Assembly (NCBI GenBank): GCA_900546005.1
Contig: URBJ01000008.1
Span: 1 to 42,359 of the forward strand
Source of the DNA: an uncultured Alistipes sp.
Lineage (GTDB): Bacteria > Bacteroidota > Bacteroidia > Bacteroidales > Rikenellaceae
Direction: 5' to 3'
DNA length: 42,359 nt
Positions 32,955-42,359 of the stretch are shown one piece after another; the stretch's first letter is position 1; every line of letters starts with the position of its first letter. A program made the position numbers and the translations under genes. The notes under the pieces were generated by a model. It did no database searches. It was not told where the DNA came from and saw nothing but the letters and a program-made list of their open reading frames with translations.

Positions 32955-34271
32955 TTGAGCTATTTATATATTTCGTCTGTTGTATTCAACACTTTTACGT
33001 TTCAAGATGGAGTCATTCTATCGTTGATCGTCTTGCTGTTGTGCATTTCGGCCATCGTGTCGGCCTCCGAGACAGCCTTTTTCTCGCTCTCGCCACACGA
33101 CATCGAACGGTTCAAAAAAAACAAAGACCGGACAAGCAAAACGATCATCACACTGCTCTCTGCTGAAAAGTATCTGCTCGCGACAATTTTAATAGCCAAC
33201 AATCTGGTCAATGTCTGCATCGTCGTTCTGGCCAACGGTCTGATCGACTCGTTGATCGATTTTGGCGATGCCTCCGGCTGGGAGTTCCTGATCAAAATGG
33301 TGGTCGTGACCTTCCTGCTGTTGCTATTCGGGGAGATCATGCCGAAAATCTTTTCGTCATACAACCCGATCCGGATCGCCAAAATAATGGCACTGCCCCT
33401 ATCGGGCCTGAAATCGCTATTCAAACCCTTTGCCTACTTGCTGATCCACTCGGGCAACTACATCAGCAAGAAATTCTCCGACAAACACGACAACATCTCG
33501 ATCGACGAGCTTTCAAATGCCATCGAGATGACCTCCGATCAGAATGCAGAAGAGAAGCAGATGCTGTCGGAAATCGTCGATTTTGTCCACACAGAAGTAG
33601 GAGAGATCATGAAGCCCCGACTGGATATCGTTGCCCTCGACCTCAAGTCAAACTTCGAGGAGGTGCGCCAGACGATCGTATCTTCCGGTTTCTCTCGGAT
33701 TCCGGTCTTCGAAGAGAATATCGACAAAATCAAGGGAATCCTATACGTAAAAGATCTGCTTCCCTACATCACGAAGGATAAAAACTTCGAGTGGCAGAAC
33801 CTGATTCGGAAGCCCTATTTCGTTCCGGAGCACAAAAAGATCAATGAATTGCTCGAGGAGTTCCGGACCAACCAGATTCACATTGCCATCGTCGTCGACG
33901 AGTACGGTTCGACGTTGGGGCTGCTTTCGCTTGAGGATATTCTGGAGGAGATCGTCGGCGAGATCTCGGATGAATCGGACCGCGAACAGACTTTTTACAA
34001 AAAACTCGCCCCGAACATCTACCTCTTCGACGGGAAAACCCACCTCAACGATTTTCTGGAGGTCTTGGGACTGGACGACAGCTATCTGGACTCCGTGAAA
34101 GGTGAGGCCGAAACGATCGCCGGCCTGATGTTAGAGATCCGAAAAGATTTCCTGCACCCGGGCGAATCCCTGACCTGCCGCGACCTGATGCTTCAAGTCG
34201 AGACGGTCGACGGCCTTCGTATCGACAAAATCAAGGTTACCCTTCTCTCCGACCCCACTACGACACGCTGA
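32955..34271 (+). CDS. CorC/HlyC-family CBS-domain membrane protein, GldE-like
   Basis: A 438-residue membrane protein with a DUF21/CNNM transmembrane region (about 18-190, including SASETAFFSLSPHDIERFKK), two CBS domains (about 205-330; GILYVKDLLPYI and IVVDEYGSTLGLLSLEDI), and a C-terminal CorC_HlyC transporter-associated domain (about 345-430). In Bacteroidetes this architecture is often annotated as gliding-motility protein GldE, even in non-gliding gut species. Members are linked to Mg2+/Co2+ handling. The start is a TTG at 32955, 37 bp after ftsZ; no better ATG or GTG precedes the first membrane helix. It is probably the last gene of the dcw transcript. Confidence 0.85.
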   Translation: MSYLYISSVVFNTFTFQDGVILSLIVLLLCISAIVSASETAFFSLSPHDIERFKKNKDRTSKTIITLLSAEKYLLATILIANNLVNVCIVVLANGLIDSLIDFGDASGWEFLIKMVVVTFLLLLFGEIMPKIFSSYNPIRIAKIMALPLSGLKSLFKPFAYLLIHSGNYISKKFSDKHDNISIDELSNAIEMTSDQNAEEKQMLSEIVDFVHTEVGEIMKPRLDIVALDLKSNFEEVRQTIVSSGFSRIPVFEENIDKIKGILYVKDLLPYITKDKNFEWQNLIRKPYFVPEHKKINELLEEFRTNQIHIAIVVDEYGSTLGLLSLEDILEEIVGEISDESDREQTFYKKLAPNIYLFDGKTHLNDFLEVLGLDDSYLDSVKGEAETIAGLMLEIRKDFLHPGESLTCRDLMLQVETVDGLRIDKIKVTLLSDPTTTR

Positions 34272-34558
34272 CGTCAGCAGGGGGGAGAGAACTTCTCCTG
34301 ATGCTCTTTCTAAAATTCACAACAAAGAGGAAAACAGGTCAAAAATAGGTGAACGCGTTCCTCTTCCACGCATCCCCCCTTCCATAAAAACCTATTCCAT
34401 GGGCGTTTGTGGCACTCCTTAAATCCCCTCTCCTAAAAATAAGAAACGTGCAGGAAAAATTGACTTATACAGGCCTGCCTCTGCGAGAAAAAGGGCAAAG
34501 TTCCCATTAGCAAATGGACATACCGAATCCGGAACGCTCCTCTATCTCCCCTCTCTCA
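34272..34558. other. Non-coding spacer between convergent genes
   Basis: About 290 bp between the GldE-like gene and recO. No convincing open frame and no strong hairpin with a T-run were found. A GAACGCGTTC palindrome at about 34352-34361 and several C-rich runs are visible, but nothing can be assigned. Confidence 0.6.
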
Positions 34559-35284
34559 TTAAAATACCTCACGGAGAATCGATATTGAGCGAACCGTACG
34601 GATCGCATCGAGATGATATCCGAAAAATTCCAAGATCGATTCGAGAAAGGCCGAACGGCGCTCACGAGAGAGCCTCAACTCATCGAGCTCATCAGCGGAA
34701 CAATCCATCAGATGACCCAACAGCGAGGAGTTCTCCTGATCCATACACACCGCATGTATCGGCAACGAGGGCGTAAACAGTCCACTACGCATATCGAAGA
34801 AGGCTCCATCGGAGAACTCATTTCCGGGATAAAAACCCAAATAGGCAGAGAGCTGGACCAAAAACCAGAGGTGAAAATTCGCGACCCCCTTTTCCATACG
34901 GTCCAACCGGATGACCGAATCCGAGATAAAATCGAACAACGCACCATTCGGCTCCGATTCCCGAATCAACCGATACAACACTTCGGCCATGAAGAGCGAA
35001 ATCGTACTCTTGCGGACATCGAATGGGAGGGAAGACAAAGGCACCAGATTTCGAATCTCGCGGATACGGTGCATCTGGGCATGCGGCGACACCCCGGCCT
35101 CCAGCTCCACCAAGAACATCGGCTGCAACAGCGCGGCCTTATTTCCCCGTCCTCGAGAGCTATGAACCCCCTGTACCATATAATTCATCCGACCATACAG
35201 ATCGGTCAAAAGATAAGCTACCAGCGAACTCTCCCCGTACTTGATCGTATGCAATACGATTCCTCGTGCTTTATAGTTCTGCAT
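34559..35284 (-). CDS. recO: DNA repair protein RecO
   Basis: RecO loads RecA onto SSB-coated DNA with RecR in the RecFOR pathway. The 241-residue protein has the N-terminal OB fold beginning ARGIVLHTIKYGESSLVAYLLT, followed by GRMNYMVQGV, and a helical C-terminal half. The zinc-binding cysteines of some RecO proteins are not seen, which is common in Bacteroidetes. Its ATG at 35284 lies 2 bp after the rdgB stop, so the genes are cotranscribed. Confidence 0.93.
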   Translation of the reverse strand: MQNYKARGIVLHTIKYGESSLVAYLLTDLYGRMNYMVQGVHSSRGRGNKAALLQPMFLVELEAGVSPHAQMHRIREIRNLVPLSSLPFDVRKSTISLFMAEVLYRLIRESEPNGALFDFISDSVIRLDRMEKGVANFHLWFLVQLSAYLGFYPGNEFSDGAFFDMRSGLFTPSLPIHAVCMDQENSSLLGHLMDCSADELDELRLSRERRSAFLESILEFFGYHLDAIRTVRSISILREVF

Positions 35285-35286
35285 GA

Positions 35287-35862
35287 CTACCGTTTCAGAA
35301 GAAACGCGGCCAACTTCTCCACAGCTCGACCACGATGACTGATGGCATTCTTCGCTTCGGAATCCATCTCGGCAAAGGTCGTCGAGTATCCGTCCGGAAC
35401 GAACAACGGATCGTACCCGAAACCTGCCGTACCACGAGGTTCTTCGGCTATCGTACCGTTCACAATCCCCTCGAAAAGATACTCCTTACCATCCAGTATC
35501 AAAGCAATCACCGTACGGAAACGGGCTTTTCGATTCTGTTTGCCCGACATATTTTTCAACAACAGGGCCATGTTATCGAACGAATTCTTTGCATCGCCGG
35601 CATAACGAGCCGAATAGACCCCCGGAGCCCCATTCAATGCGTCGACCTCGAGCCCCGTATCATCGGCAAAGCAACTCTCCCCGGTCCGGTCGTACAGGAA
35701 ACGGGCCTTCTGCAGTGCATTTCCTTCAAGGGTCTGCTGATCCTCAGGGATATCCTCATTGATGCCCAACGACCGCATCGACTCGATCTGGAATGAATCG
35801 CCCACAACCTCCTGAACCTCCTTAAGTTTATAAATATTATTTGTAGCGAAATATAATTTCAT
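35287..35862 (-). CDS. rdgB: Non-canonical purine NTP pyrophosphatase (RdgB/HAM1 family)
   Basis: Hydrolyses dITP, ITP and XTP to monophosphates, keeping deaminated purines out of DNA. The 191 residues contain [12 protein letters not shown] (4-15), [22 protein letters not shown] in the substrate-binding region (about 65-86), GFGYDPLF (about 148-155) and the final SHRGRA motif. It lies between a HAD phosphatase gene (16-bp spacer upstream) and recO (2 bp), forming a three-gene unit. Confidence 0.95.
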   Translation of the reverse strand: MKLYFATNNIYKLKEVQEVVGDSFQIESMRSLGINEDIPEDQQTLEGNALQKARFLYDRTGESCFADDTGLEVDALNGAPGVYSARYAGDAKNSFDNMALLLKNMSGKQNRKARFRTVIALILDGKEYLFEGIVNGTIAEEPRGTAGFGYDPLFVPDGYSTTFAEMDSEAKNAISHRGRAVEKLAAFLLKR

Positions 35863-35878
35863 AGTTTTAGAGAATAAA

Positions 35879-36715
35879 CTAAGCTTTACAGCTCTTACTT
35901 AACTGATAATCAACAACAATCTTATCAATAATCATCTTGACCAAACGATCAATCTCCTTATCGGGGCTGTAATCGGCCGGACAAACGTAGTTCACCCGAT
36001 TGTCGCGGATCAGCCGCAGCATCTCCTGTCGTTTCTGCCGAGAACGGGGATTGTAGACCGCAATGGAGTGACCTCCCTGCTGTTTTACCAACTTCATGCA
36101 GGGAATATCGGTCGTCCCGTCACCAAAGTAGATCATGTGCCGGAACTGCACCGGACGCTTCTCCTCCTCGATGAACTCATTGATCCGGACGCTGTCGTAG
36201 ACACTCTCAATCCCCTTGTTGATTTTGAAGATAAACTGCGTTTTGTTCGTATAATTGACCGCCACGGCAGGCCAATAGGCCACACCATCGACGTTGTAAA
36301 AGAACGAACAGGCATATATCTTACGAAACTCCTTAGCAATCGGCGTCCCTTCGATCATCTCACGCAACCCCGAGGAGTTGATGTAGTGGTGTAGCTTGAT
36401 ACCCCGCTCTGCCGCATAGGCATTGATGCGCGGAAACCACTCTTTCACCCCTTCGTACAACTCGATGTTCTGCCCCGACTGCGCGAACGATTCACGCCGG
36501 AGCGATTTACCCGCACTCTGCGCCTCGTGCAACATCTGGTACATATAGGCCAGAATCGGGTCTCCGTCCTGTTCCAATGCGGTTTGGTTGCTCTTCTCCC
36601 AGAATTCGTGGTTGCTTTTACCGATCGCCGGAATAAAATCATACTCCTGCATGTTCCCGGGCGAAAGGGTTCCGTCGAAATCGTAGATCAACGCCACAAC
36701 TAATTTTTTAGCCAT
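35879..36715 (-). CDS. HAD-superfamily phosphatase
   Basis: A 278-residue cytosolic hydrolase. The catalytic motif is DFDGT, with nucleophile Asp12 and acid/base Asp14. A helical cap of about 100 residues follows. Motif II is probably in YINSSGL, and motif IV is [10 protein letters not shown] (FGDGTTD). This resembles phosphoserine-phosphatase-like HAD proteins, but the substrate is not known. I start at the ATG at 36715 ([15 protein letters not shown]); the frame runs open to 36766 but the extra 17 residues are not conserved-looking, and a promoter-like TACCTTTA lies in that interval. It leads the rdgB-recO unit. Confidence 0.85.
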   Translation of the reverse strand: MAKKLVVALIYDFDGTLSPGNMQEYDFIPAIGKSNHEFWEKSNQTALEQDGDPILAYMYQMLHEAQSAGKSLRRESFAQSGQNIELYEGVKEWFPRINAYAAERGIKLHHYINSSGLREMIEGTPIAKEFRKIYACSFFYNVDGVAYWPAVAVNYTNKTQFIFKINKGIESVYDSVRINEFIEEEKRPVQFRHMIYFGDGTTDIPCMKLVKQQGGHSIAVYNPRSRQKRQEMLRLIRDNRVNYVCPADYSPDKEIDRLVKMIIDKIVVDYQLSKSCKA

Positions 36716-36772
36716 AACCGTAAATTTTGTCCATAAAGGTATAAAAAATCGAAGAAAACAAGGCATTTACCC

Positions 36773-37315
36773 TCAGCACTTCTGCCGATTCCGCATAATG
36801 CGGTACAATTTATCAGCCTTATTACCCAGCGACGGTACGGGACCCTGTCGCAAACGATCCAACACTTCAAGAAGTTCCTCTTCGACCCACGATGCACAAT
36901 GCGGAAGCCTACACAAAATCTCCATGCACCAAACCCGGACCGATGGAGGCATGTCTGGATCGATCAAACGGATAAAGGCCGCCTCCATAACACGTTCCGC
37001 TTGATCTGAGGGAAAGTCGACTCTCGGATCAGACAACAGCCGAACGAACATCTTACCGTACAACCGCATGACACCGTGATGTGTCGACTTGATAAAGCTA
37101 TCCGCGACTTGCGTACAATAACGATACAGCCTATCTGTATCGTACGAAAAAGCAAAATCCAATGCCCAAGCCGCCCGAAAAGCCACTTGTTTCGGCCCGC
37201 GTAGACTCAAATCCAACGCCCCTTCAAAAAGATCGTCCGCAACAATCATCTGCCCGCAATCTCGTGCATCCAACCGATCAAACGTACGTGTCTCTAATCT
37301 CTCCCGTAGCTCCAT
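36773..37315 (-). CDS. Alpha-helical (HEAT-like) protein of unknown function
   Basis: Not recognised as a named family. The 180 residues are almost all helical. Repeating patterns such as QVAFRAAWALDFAF and PSVRVWCMEILCRLP resemble HEAT/ARM repeats. No signal peptide or membrane segment is present. I start at the ATG at 37315; the frame is open to 37423 but that part lies in the ilvE terminator hairpin. It is separated from ilvE by that terminator. It ends 57 bp before the HAD gene, whose own promoter-like site fills the spacer. A protein-binding scaffold role is the usual guess for such folds. Confidence 0.7.
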   Translation of the reverse strand: MELRERLETRTFDRLDARDCGQMIVADDLFEGALDLSLRGPKQVAFRAAWALDFAFSYDTDRLYRYCTQVADSFIKSTHHGVMRLYGKMFVRLLSDPRVDFPSDQAERVMEAAFIRLIDPDMPPSVRVWCMEILCRLPHCASWVEEELLEVLDRLRQGPVPSLGNKADKLYRIMRNRQKC

Positions 37316-37397
37316 ATTCGCCTCGTCTATATACTCAACGTTTTCTTGACAAGCACATTTCTCCTTGTTTCGCCCCCACTTGCCTTGCCCATATCGC

Positions 37398-37433
37398 AAA
37401 AAAACTGCGGACGAGGCCCACACCCCGTCCGCA
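37398..37433 (-). terminator. Intrinsic terminator of ilvE
   Basis: TGCGGACG (37406-37413) pairs with CGTCCGCA (37426-37433). On the minus strand the hairpin is followed, one base later, by seven T residues (37404-37398). It lies 25 bp after the ilvE stop. Confidence 0.88.
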
Positions 37434-37458
37434 ATCCCTATGTTTTCTAAACTGCCTC

Positions 37459-38475
37459 TTACTTCACCTCAACCATCCAACCGTATGGATCGGGTTCTTC
37501 GGCATACTGAATCGCACGCAAACGATGATAGAGTTTCGTGCAGTATGGACCTGCCGCCTTGCCGTCACCATACACGAACGTACGATCATTGGACGGGTCG
37601 TAGATCGATCCGATCGGCGAAATCACGGCAGCCGTACCACAAGCCCCGGCCTCATCAAACGTAGCCAACTCCTCATAGTCCACTACCCGTTGCTCCACCT
37701 TCAAGCCCAACTCCTTGGCCAGAGTCATCAGGCTCTTATTGGTAATCGAGGGCAATACCGAGTGGGACTTCGGCGTAATATACGTTCCCTGCCGGATTCC
37801 AAAGAAGTTGGCACCGCCACACTCGTCGATGTGCTTTTTCTCTTTGGCATCGAGATACAAGACACACGGATATCCCTTTTCGTGGCCAATTTCGCCCGAC
37901 GTCAAGCTGGCAGCATAGTTTCCCCCGACTTTGACATGTCCCGTTCCAAGCGGAGCCGCACGGTCATGATCCCGATCGATCATCGCCTTGATCGGATTGA
38001 ATCCCTCCTTATAATAGGGACCAACGGGAGTTACAAACATCAGCAACAGGTACTCCTGAGAAGGATTGACCCCGACCTGAGCCGAAGTTCCCAACAGCAA
38101 CGGCCGGATATAGAGCGAAGCGCCCGTTCCATAGGGCGGGACAAAACGTTCATTCGCCTTCACCACCCGCTTCATCATATCTACAACCAAATCTACCGGG
38201 GGAATAGCCATTTTCAAATAGTCGGCCGAAGATTGCAGCCGCTTGGCATTCTCTTCGGGACGGAAAATACGGATCACTCCATCCGCGCCACGAAAGGCCT
38301 TCTGTCCTTCGAAAACCTCTTGTCCGTAATGCAAGCAAGTTGCCGCCATGTGCAACGATACGGTTTCATCCGATGTAAGTTCGGGTTCGCTCCAAGACCC
38401 ATTGCGGTAGTAACTCCGTATATTATAGTCTGTTTTCAGATACCCGAAAGATAGGTTTTTCCAATCTAGTTCCAT
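37459..38475 (-). CDS. ilvE: Branched-chain amino acid aminotransferase
   Basis: PLP enzyme that interconverts leucine, isoleucine and valine with their 2-oxo acids. The 338 residues fit the longer group resembling eukaryotic BCATs. The PLP lysine is K182 in GHVKVGGNYAAS. YIRPLLLG and CGTAAVISPIG (phosphate-binding end) are also typical. I use the ATG at 38475 (MELDWKN); an in-frame ATG seven codons upstream is possible. It lies 94 bp after the end of metG on the same strand and ends at a clear terminator. Confidence 0.94.
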   Translation of the reverse strand: MELDWKNLSFGYLKTDYNIRSYYRNGSWSEPELTSDETVSLHMAATCLHYGQEVFEGQKAFRGADGVIRIFRPEENAKRLQSSADYLKMAIPPVDLVVDMMKRVVKANERFVPPYGTGASLYIRPLLLGTSAQVGVNPSQEYLLLMFVTPVGPYYKEGFNPIKAMIDRDHDRAAPLGTGHVKVGGNYAASLTSGEIGHEKGYPCVLYLDAKEKKHIDECGGANFFGIRQGTYITPKSHSVLPSITNKSLMTLAKELGLKVEQRVVDYEELATFDEAGACGTAAVISPIGSIYDPSNDRTFVYGDGKAAGPYCTKLYHRLRAIQYAEEPDPYGWMVEVK

Positions 38476-38569
38476 AACCTTCTCTCTTTTTATCATTCGT
38501 TTTTATTGTTGTTTCTTTTTTTAGAGGATAAGCAGAAGTCAGCCCTCTCACGCACCCCTTCGTGCAGTG

Positions 38570-40609
38570 TTATCCGATCATCGTTCCGTTTCCAACCTTG
38601 TCGACCGGAGAGAGAAGCACCATCTTACCCGACGGATCCTGAGCCATCAGAATCATCCCCTCGGACAAAACTCCTTTCAGCTCACGCGGCTCAAGATTGA
38701 TCAACACCAGCACCTGACGTCCGACCAACGACTCCGGAGTGTAAAACTCGGCTATCCCCGATACAATCGTCCGTTTGTCAATGCCCGTATCGATCGTCAA
38801 CTTCAGCAATTTTTTCGTTTTGGCGATCTTTTCTGCCGCCAGAATCGTCGCTGAACGGATATCCATCCGATTGAAATCATCGAACACGATACTCTCTTTC
38901 TGCGGTTCGATCTTATGCTCCGCCTCCTTGGCCATATTGGCCTTCTTCGTATCGGCCAACTTCTTCAGCTGCGCCTCGATCGTACTGTCCTCGATCTTCT
39001 CAAACAACAGAACCGGAGTGCCGATCTCGTGACCCGCAGCCAACAAATCGGTATCGCCCAACCGATCCCAACCGAAGTGATCCACCTGCAACAGTTTCAG
39101 AATCTTTTCTGCCGTAAACGGCATGAAGGGTTCAATCCCGATCGCAATCGACGCCGTAATCTGCAGGGCAACGTTCAAAATGGTCTTAACCCGCTCGGGA
39201 TCCGTCTTGTATACCTTCCAAGGCTCCGTATCGGCCAGATACTTGTTGCCCAGACGGGCGATGTTCATCGCCTCCTTGAGGGCCTCCCTGAAGCGGAAAT
39301 TCTCGATATCCTCTTCGAGCGACTTCTTGATCGTCGGCAGTTCGCTGAGAATATCCCGATCATAGTCGGTCAAGGTGCCACACTCGGGCACACGCCCTGC
39401 ATAGTATTTATGCGTCAGAACCAAGGCCCGATTCACGAAGTTACCCAACACGGCCACCAGCTCGTTGTTGTTCCGGGTTTGAAAATCGCGCCACGTAAAA
39501 TCGTTATCCTTGGTTTCGGGGGCATTGGCGCACAGCACGTAGCGCAGAACATCCTCCTTGCCCGGGAACTCATCCAGATACTCATGCAACCACACCGCCC
39601 AATTGCGCGACGTAGAGATCTTTTCGCCCTCGAGATTCAAGAATTCGTTGGCCGGCACATTATCCGGCAAGATATATCCTCCGTGTGCCCGCAACATGGC
39701 AGGAAAGACGATACAGTGAAAAACGATGTTGTCTTTCCCGATGAAATGGACCATTTTGGTATCCTCGTCTTTCCAATATTTTTCCCAATCGGGCGTCAGC
39801 TCCTTCGTTGCGGAGATGTATCCGATCGGGGCATCGAACCACACGTACAGCACCTTTCCTTCTGCCCCTTCGACCGGGACGGGAATACCCCAATCCAGAT
39901 CGCGGCTCACGGCACGCGGCTGGAGGCCGAGGTCAAGCCAACTCTTGCACTGTCCGTACACATTGACCTTCCACTCCTTGTGTCCCTCGAGGATCCACCG
40001 GCGCAAAAAGGCCTCATGCTTGTCGAGTGGCAGGAACCAATGGGTTGTCTCCCTCATCACCGGAACAGAACCGGTTATCGCACTCCGCGGATTGATCAGA
40101 TCGATCGGACTCAACGTACTGCCACACTTCTCGCACTGATCTCCGTATGCCCGATCATTCTGGCAGTGGGGGCAGGTCCCCACGATATAACGGTCGGCCA
40201 GAAACTGTCCGGCCTCTTCGTCATAATACTGCATCGTCGTCTTTTCGATGAACTCTCCCTTATCGTATAGGGTACGGAAAAAATCCGACGCTGTCTTGTG
40301 GTGCACCGGAGAGGTCGTCCGGGAATAGATATCGAACGACATGCCGAGTCGCTTGAATGAGTCCTTTATAATATTATGGTACTTGTCGACGATATCCTGT
40401 GGCGAAACGCCCTCCTGACGGGCCTTGATGGTAATAGGGACTCCGTGTTCGTCCGATCCGCACACCGAGATCACGTCCTCGCCGCGCAAACGCAAGTATC
40501 TCACATAGATGTCCGACGGGATATATACTCCCGCAAGGTGCCCGATATGCACCGGTCCGTTGGCATAAGGAAGTGCCGATGTAACAAGATAGCGTTTAAA
40601 CTTTTTCAT
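38570..40609 (-). CDS. metG: Methionyl-tRNA synthetase with C-terminal tRNA-binding domain
   Basis: Class I aminoacyl-tRNA synthetase. The 679 residues include [14 protein letters not shown] with the HIGH motif at 21-24. The zinc-binding knuckle CPHC/CEKC lies at about 145-163. The KMSKS-like motif appears as KISTS (about 334-338). A C-terminal EMAPII/Arc1p-type OB domain (about 570-679) includes [14 protein letters not shown]. This is the usual Bacteroidetes form. The ATG at 40609 is preceded by a promoter-like TAACTTTG. No domain is missing. Confidence 0.96.
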   Translation of the reverse strand: MKKFKRYLVTSALPYANGPVHIGHLAGVYIPSDIYVRYLRLRGEDVISVCGSDEHGVPITIKARQEGVSPQDIVDKYHNIIKDSFKRLGMSFDIYSRTTSPVHHKTASDFFRTLYDKGEFIEKTTMQYYDEEAGQFLADRYIVGTCPHCQNDRAYGDQCEKCGSTLSPIDLINPRSAITGSVPVMRETTHWFLPLDKHEAFLRRWILEGHKEWKVNVYGQCKSWLDLGLQPRAVSRDLDWGIPVPVEGAEGKVLYVWFDAPIGYISATKELTPDWEKYWKDEDTKMVHFIGKDNIVFHCIVFPAMLRAHGGYILPDNVPANEFLNLEGEKISTSRNWAVWLHEYLDEFPGKEDVLRYVLCANAPETKDNDFTWRDFQTRNNNELVAVLGNFVNRALVLTHKYYAGRVPECGTLTDYDRDILSELPTIKKSLEEDIENFRFREALKEAMNIARLGNKYLADTEPWKVYKTDPERVKTILNVALQITASIAIGIEPFMPFTAEKILKLLQVDHFGWDRLGDTDLLAAGHEIGTPVLLFEKIEDSTIEAQLKKLADTKKANMAKEAEHKIEPQKESIVFDDFNRMDIRSATILAAEKIAKTKKLLKLTIDTGIDKRTIVSGIAEFYTPESLVGRQVLVLINLEPRELKGVLSEGMILMAQDPSGKMVLLSPVDKVGNGTMIG

Positions 40610-40637
40610 CGTAAAGTCAAAAAAACAATAATCCGTA

Positions 40638-40645
40638 CAAAGTTA
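40638..40645 (-). promoter_or_regulatory. Promoter -7 element of metG
   Basis: On the minus strand this reads TAACTTTG, a perfect -7 element, about 28 bp ahead of the metG ATG. The -33 region is not consensus. Confidence 0.5.
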
Positions 40646-40693
40646 TGAATTTTTCGCCAATATACACTTCTACTGCCGATAATTCCCCGACAA

Positions 40694-41590
40694 CTATTTC
40701 TTCAGCGGTTCGAATCCCCGTCCGTAGACCCCCATCACATTCGCATAGGTAATAAACGCTTCGGGATCGACCCTCTTGATCAGCTTGAAGAGCACACCTG
40801 TCTCGTAACGCCGACACACCACCATCACCACTTTGGTCGGTTCACGGGTAAACCACTTTTCGCCGTCGATCAGCGTGACGCCACGTCTCATCTCGGTCGA
40901 GATCGATTCGGCAATCTCCCGATAGCGGGACGAGATAATCATGATCTGGGCCGACTGACGGTTTCCTGCAACCACCGCATCGATCGTGTAGCCGTTGACA
41001 GCCACCATGACCCCTCCGTAAATTACCGTAGCGATATCCTTGAAAATAAAGAACGAACATCCAATGATCAACAGATCGCAAAGCATGATGATTCGGCCGT
41101 AGCTGATCGTTTTATACTTGTTGATAATCATGGCTATGATATCGGTACCTCCGGTACTTCCGCCCTGCGTGAAACAGATTCCGATGCCGCCTCCCGCCAA
41201 AGCTCCACCGAGCAGTACGGACAAAAGCTTGTCCTCGCTGAGACCCAGAATATTATTCGGAATCACACCCTGCATGACCGACATAGCTGCCGATATGAAG
41301 ATAATGGCGTAGAATGTCTTGGCTCCGAACCGTACACCGATCATGGCCGAGCCCAAAGCAATCAGGAAGCCGTTCAGCACCAAGTACGACAATCCCAGCG
41401 GGATACCTCCGTCCGCACCTCCCGTAGCATAATAGATCAACAATCCGACACCGTTGATTCCACCTCCCACCACATCGGCAGGCATCAATATGCCGATCCA
41501 TGCAAAAGAGTAGAGGATCAACCCGACAGAGATCACGGCATACTCCTTAACCGTTTTCATACCTCCCGTACGCTGCACCTTATTTTTCAT
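40694..41590 (-). CDS. YitT family membrane protein
   Basis: A 298-residue protein with about five or six membrane helices (about 12-180) of the YitT/DUF161 family, and a C-terminal cytosolic DUF2179 domain (about 200-290). Typical stretches are PADVVGGGINGVGLL and FTQGGSTGGTDIIAMIINKY, whose glycine-rich pattern is the family hallmark. The function is not established; a transport role is usually assumed. The next in-frame Met, MKTVKEY (residue 11), is a possible start. The spacer of about 130 bp to the divergent priA contains promoter-like elements. Confidence 0.88.
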   Translation of the reverse strand: MKNKVQRTGGMKTVKEYAVISVGLILYSFAWIGILMPADVVGGGINGVGLLIYYATGGADGGIPLGLSYLVLNGFLIALGSAMIGVRFGAKTFYAIIFISAAMSVMQGVIPNNILGLSEDKLLSVLLGGALAGGGIGICFTQGGSTGGTDIIAMIINKYKTISYGRIIMLCDLLIIGCSFFIFKDIATVIYGGVMVAVNGYTIDAVVAGNRQSAQIMIISSRYREIAESISTEMRRGVTLIDGEKWFTREPTKVVMVVCRRYETGVLFKLIKRVDPEAFITYANVMGVYGRGFEPLKK

Positions 41591-41701
41591 AACACCCTAT
41601 ATCGATAAAACGCGGAAGCGAAAAAATCGATCGCTCCCCAAATCCGACAAAAGATACGCATAATTCCTCAAAGTTGGCCCGCAAGGCATCGGGAAAAACA
41701 C

Positions 41702-41709
41702 TATTTTTG
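41702..41709 (+). promoter_or_regulatory. Promoter -7 element of priA
   Basis: TATTTTTG is a perfect -7 element 15 bp before the proposed GTG start. A clear -33 match at the right distance is not seen. The rest of the 41591-41724 spacer shows no other assignable feature. Confidence 0.5.
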
Positions 41710-41724
41710 TATAAATTTTATTGT

Positions 41725-42359
41725 GTGCCGAAAGATTCGTCCAATACACAGATACTCTATGCCGACGTCATCCTGCCGTTGGCCGTACCGTGTATGACCT
41801 TTTCGGTACCGGAACCCCTGCGGCAACAGATCGTTATCGGCCAACGCGTAATCGTACCGATCGGGAACCGAAAGCTCTACACGGGAATCGTCGACCGCCT
41901 GCACACCGAGGCCCCGTCCTACTCTCGCATCAGAGCAGTCGTCCGTCTTGTCGGGGCCGATCCGATTGTAACCTCCGAACAACTCGATCTGTGGCACTGG
42001 CTCTCCTCTTATTATATGGCTCCGCTGGGCATGGTCATGCGGACCGCCCTGCCCGCCGAATTCAAATCGAGCGGACTTTCCGAAGAGGAGACCCATAAAA
42101 ACGACTTCGTCCCGCGTAGCGAACCGGCATTGCAGTTGCATCCGGAGATCGACAGCGAAGCCCGCCTGCACGAAGTCCTCGACTCTCTGCACCGGGCCAA
42201 AGCCCAACACCGAGCCCTGATCGAATACCTGCATCGAGCAGAGATCCAGAGCTATGCGGCCCCAACCGCAATCCCCCGACGCCTGCTCAACATTTCAGCG
42301 GCCGTATTGAAGTCGATGATCGACAAACGTATCCTGATACAAACCGAAATAACCTCTCC
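41725..42359 (+). CDS. priA: Primosomal protein N' (PriA helicase), N-terminal part, runs off the right edge
   Basis: PriA restarts stalled replication forks. The frame is open from the GTG at 41725 to the last base, 211 full codons. The N-terminal 3'-end-binding domain is visible: YADVILPLAVP, then QRVIVPIGNRKLYTGIV, then LDLWHWLSSYYMAPLGMVMRTALP (split here as recognisable segments of the PriA amino terminus). The helicase motifs and zinc-binding cysteines lie beyond the window. The start is chosen because it directly precedes the conserved domain and follows a perfect -7 promoter element. Divergent from the YitT gene. Confidence 0.9.
   Translation, partial: MPKDSSNTQILYADVILPLAVPCMTFSVPEPLRQQIVIGQRVIVPIGNRKLYTGIVDRLHTEAPSYSRIRAVVRLVGADPIVTSEQLDLWHWLSSYYMAPLGMVMRTALPAEFKSSGLSEEETHKNDFVPRSEPALQLHPEIDSEARLHEVLDSLHRAKAQHRALIEYLHRAEIQSYAAPTAIPRRLLNISAAVLKSMIDKRILIQTEITS

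Noticed and set aside
34352..34361. GAACGCGTTC palindrome as an operator or terminator
   Set aside because: Only 10 bp, with no T-run and no nearby promoter; such short palindromes occur by chance.
37162..38454. A 430-codon open frame on the plus strand
   Set aside because: It is antisense to ilvE and its terminator, and shows no protein-family features.
38915..40270. A 451-codon open frame on the plus strand
   Set aside because: It is antisense to metG, which has HIGH, KISTS and zinc motifs. The open frame is a shadow of codon bias.

Overview
Two different genomes appear to be joined in this window. Positions 1 to about 2250 carry the minus-strand order cdaA-cdaR-glmM (c-di-AMP synthase, its regulator, and the first 19 codons of phosphoglucosamine mutase). 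Strong AGGAGG-type Shine-Dalgarno sites precede glmM and cdaR, and the DNA is visibly A+T-richer. That layout and the protein sequences are typical of a Firmicute, most like Lachnospiraceae. From about 2258 to the end, the DNA is richer in G+C, lacks Shine-Dalgarno sites, and uses the Bacteroidota promoter (-33 TTTG-like, 19-21 bp, -7 TAnnTTTG). Its proteins look like a gut Bacteroidales member, probably Alistipes/Rikenellaceae; I infer this from family character only. The cdaA reading frame has no proper 5' end at the junction, so an assembly chimera is the simplest explanation.

Bacteroidota part, left to right. 2258-5215: an NfsA-like nitroreductase (-), dapF (+), a small acidic protein with its own promoter and terminator (+), and an alpha/beta hydrolase (+). 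A 20-bp perfect-stem hairpin then separates these from a minus-strand block (5412-10255): a secreted sugar isomerase-like TIM barrel, a large lipoprotein with a putative six-hairpin glycosidase fold, an unrecognised cytosolic protein, and a GH73-LysM glucosaminidase. At 10283-10328 two divergent promoters interleave. The plus strand then carries a tight DUF4254 - GT9 heptosyltransferase - EEP-fold operon (envelope/LPS related), followed by gcvH and mdh.

14725-32917 is the division and cell-wall (dcw) cluster: ftsL, ftsI, [membrane PHP phosphoesterase, Kef-type antiporter], murE, mraY, murD, ftsW, murG, murC, ftsQ, ftsA, ftsZ. The bracketed pair has its own promoter-like start and a terminator, so it splits the cluster into two transcription units. 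mraZ and rsmH are not next to ftsL; mdh is there instead. MurE has the DNPR motif for meso-diaminopimelate, which agrees with dapF in the same window. The cluster covers lipid II synthesis (MurE, MurD, MurC, MraY, MurG), septal polymerisation (FtsW, FtsI) and the divisome core (FtsL, FtsQ, FtsA, FtsZ).

32955-42359: a GldE/CorC-type CBS membrane protein (+), then a minus-strand run (recO, rdgB, a HAD phosphatase, a helical-repeat protein, ilvE with a clear terminator, metG, a YitT-family membrane protein), and finally the 5' part of priA (+), which runs off the end. No tRNA, rRNA, CRISPR array, insertion sequence or prophage was seen. Most of the Bacteroidota part is core genome. The points most worth checking are the chimeric junction, the PHP-Kef unit inside the dcw cluster, the interleaved promoters, and the repeat in ftsA.
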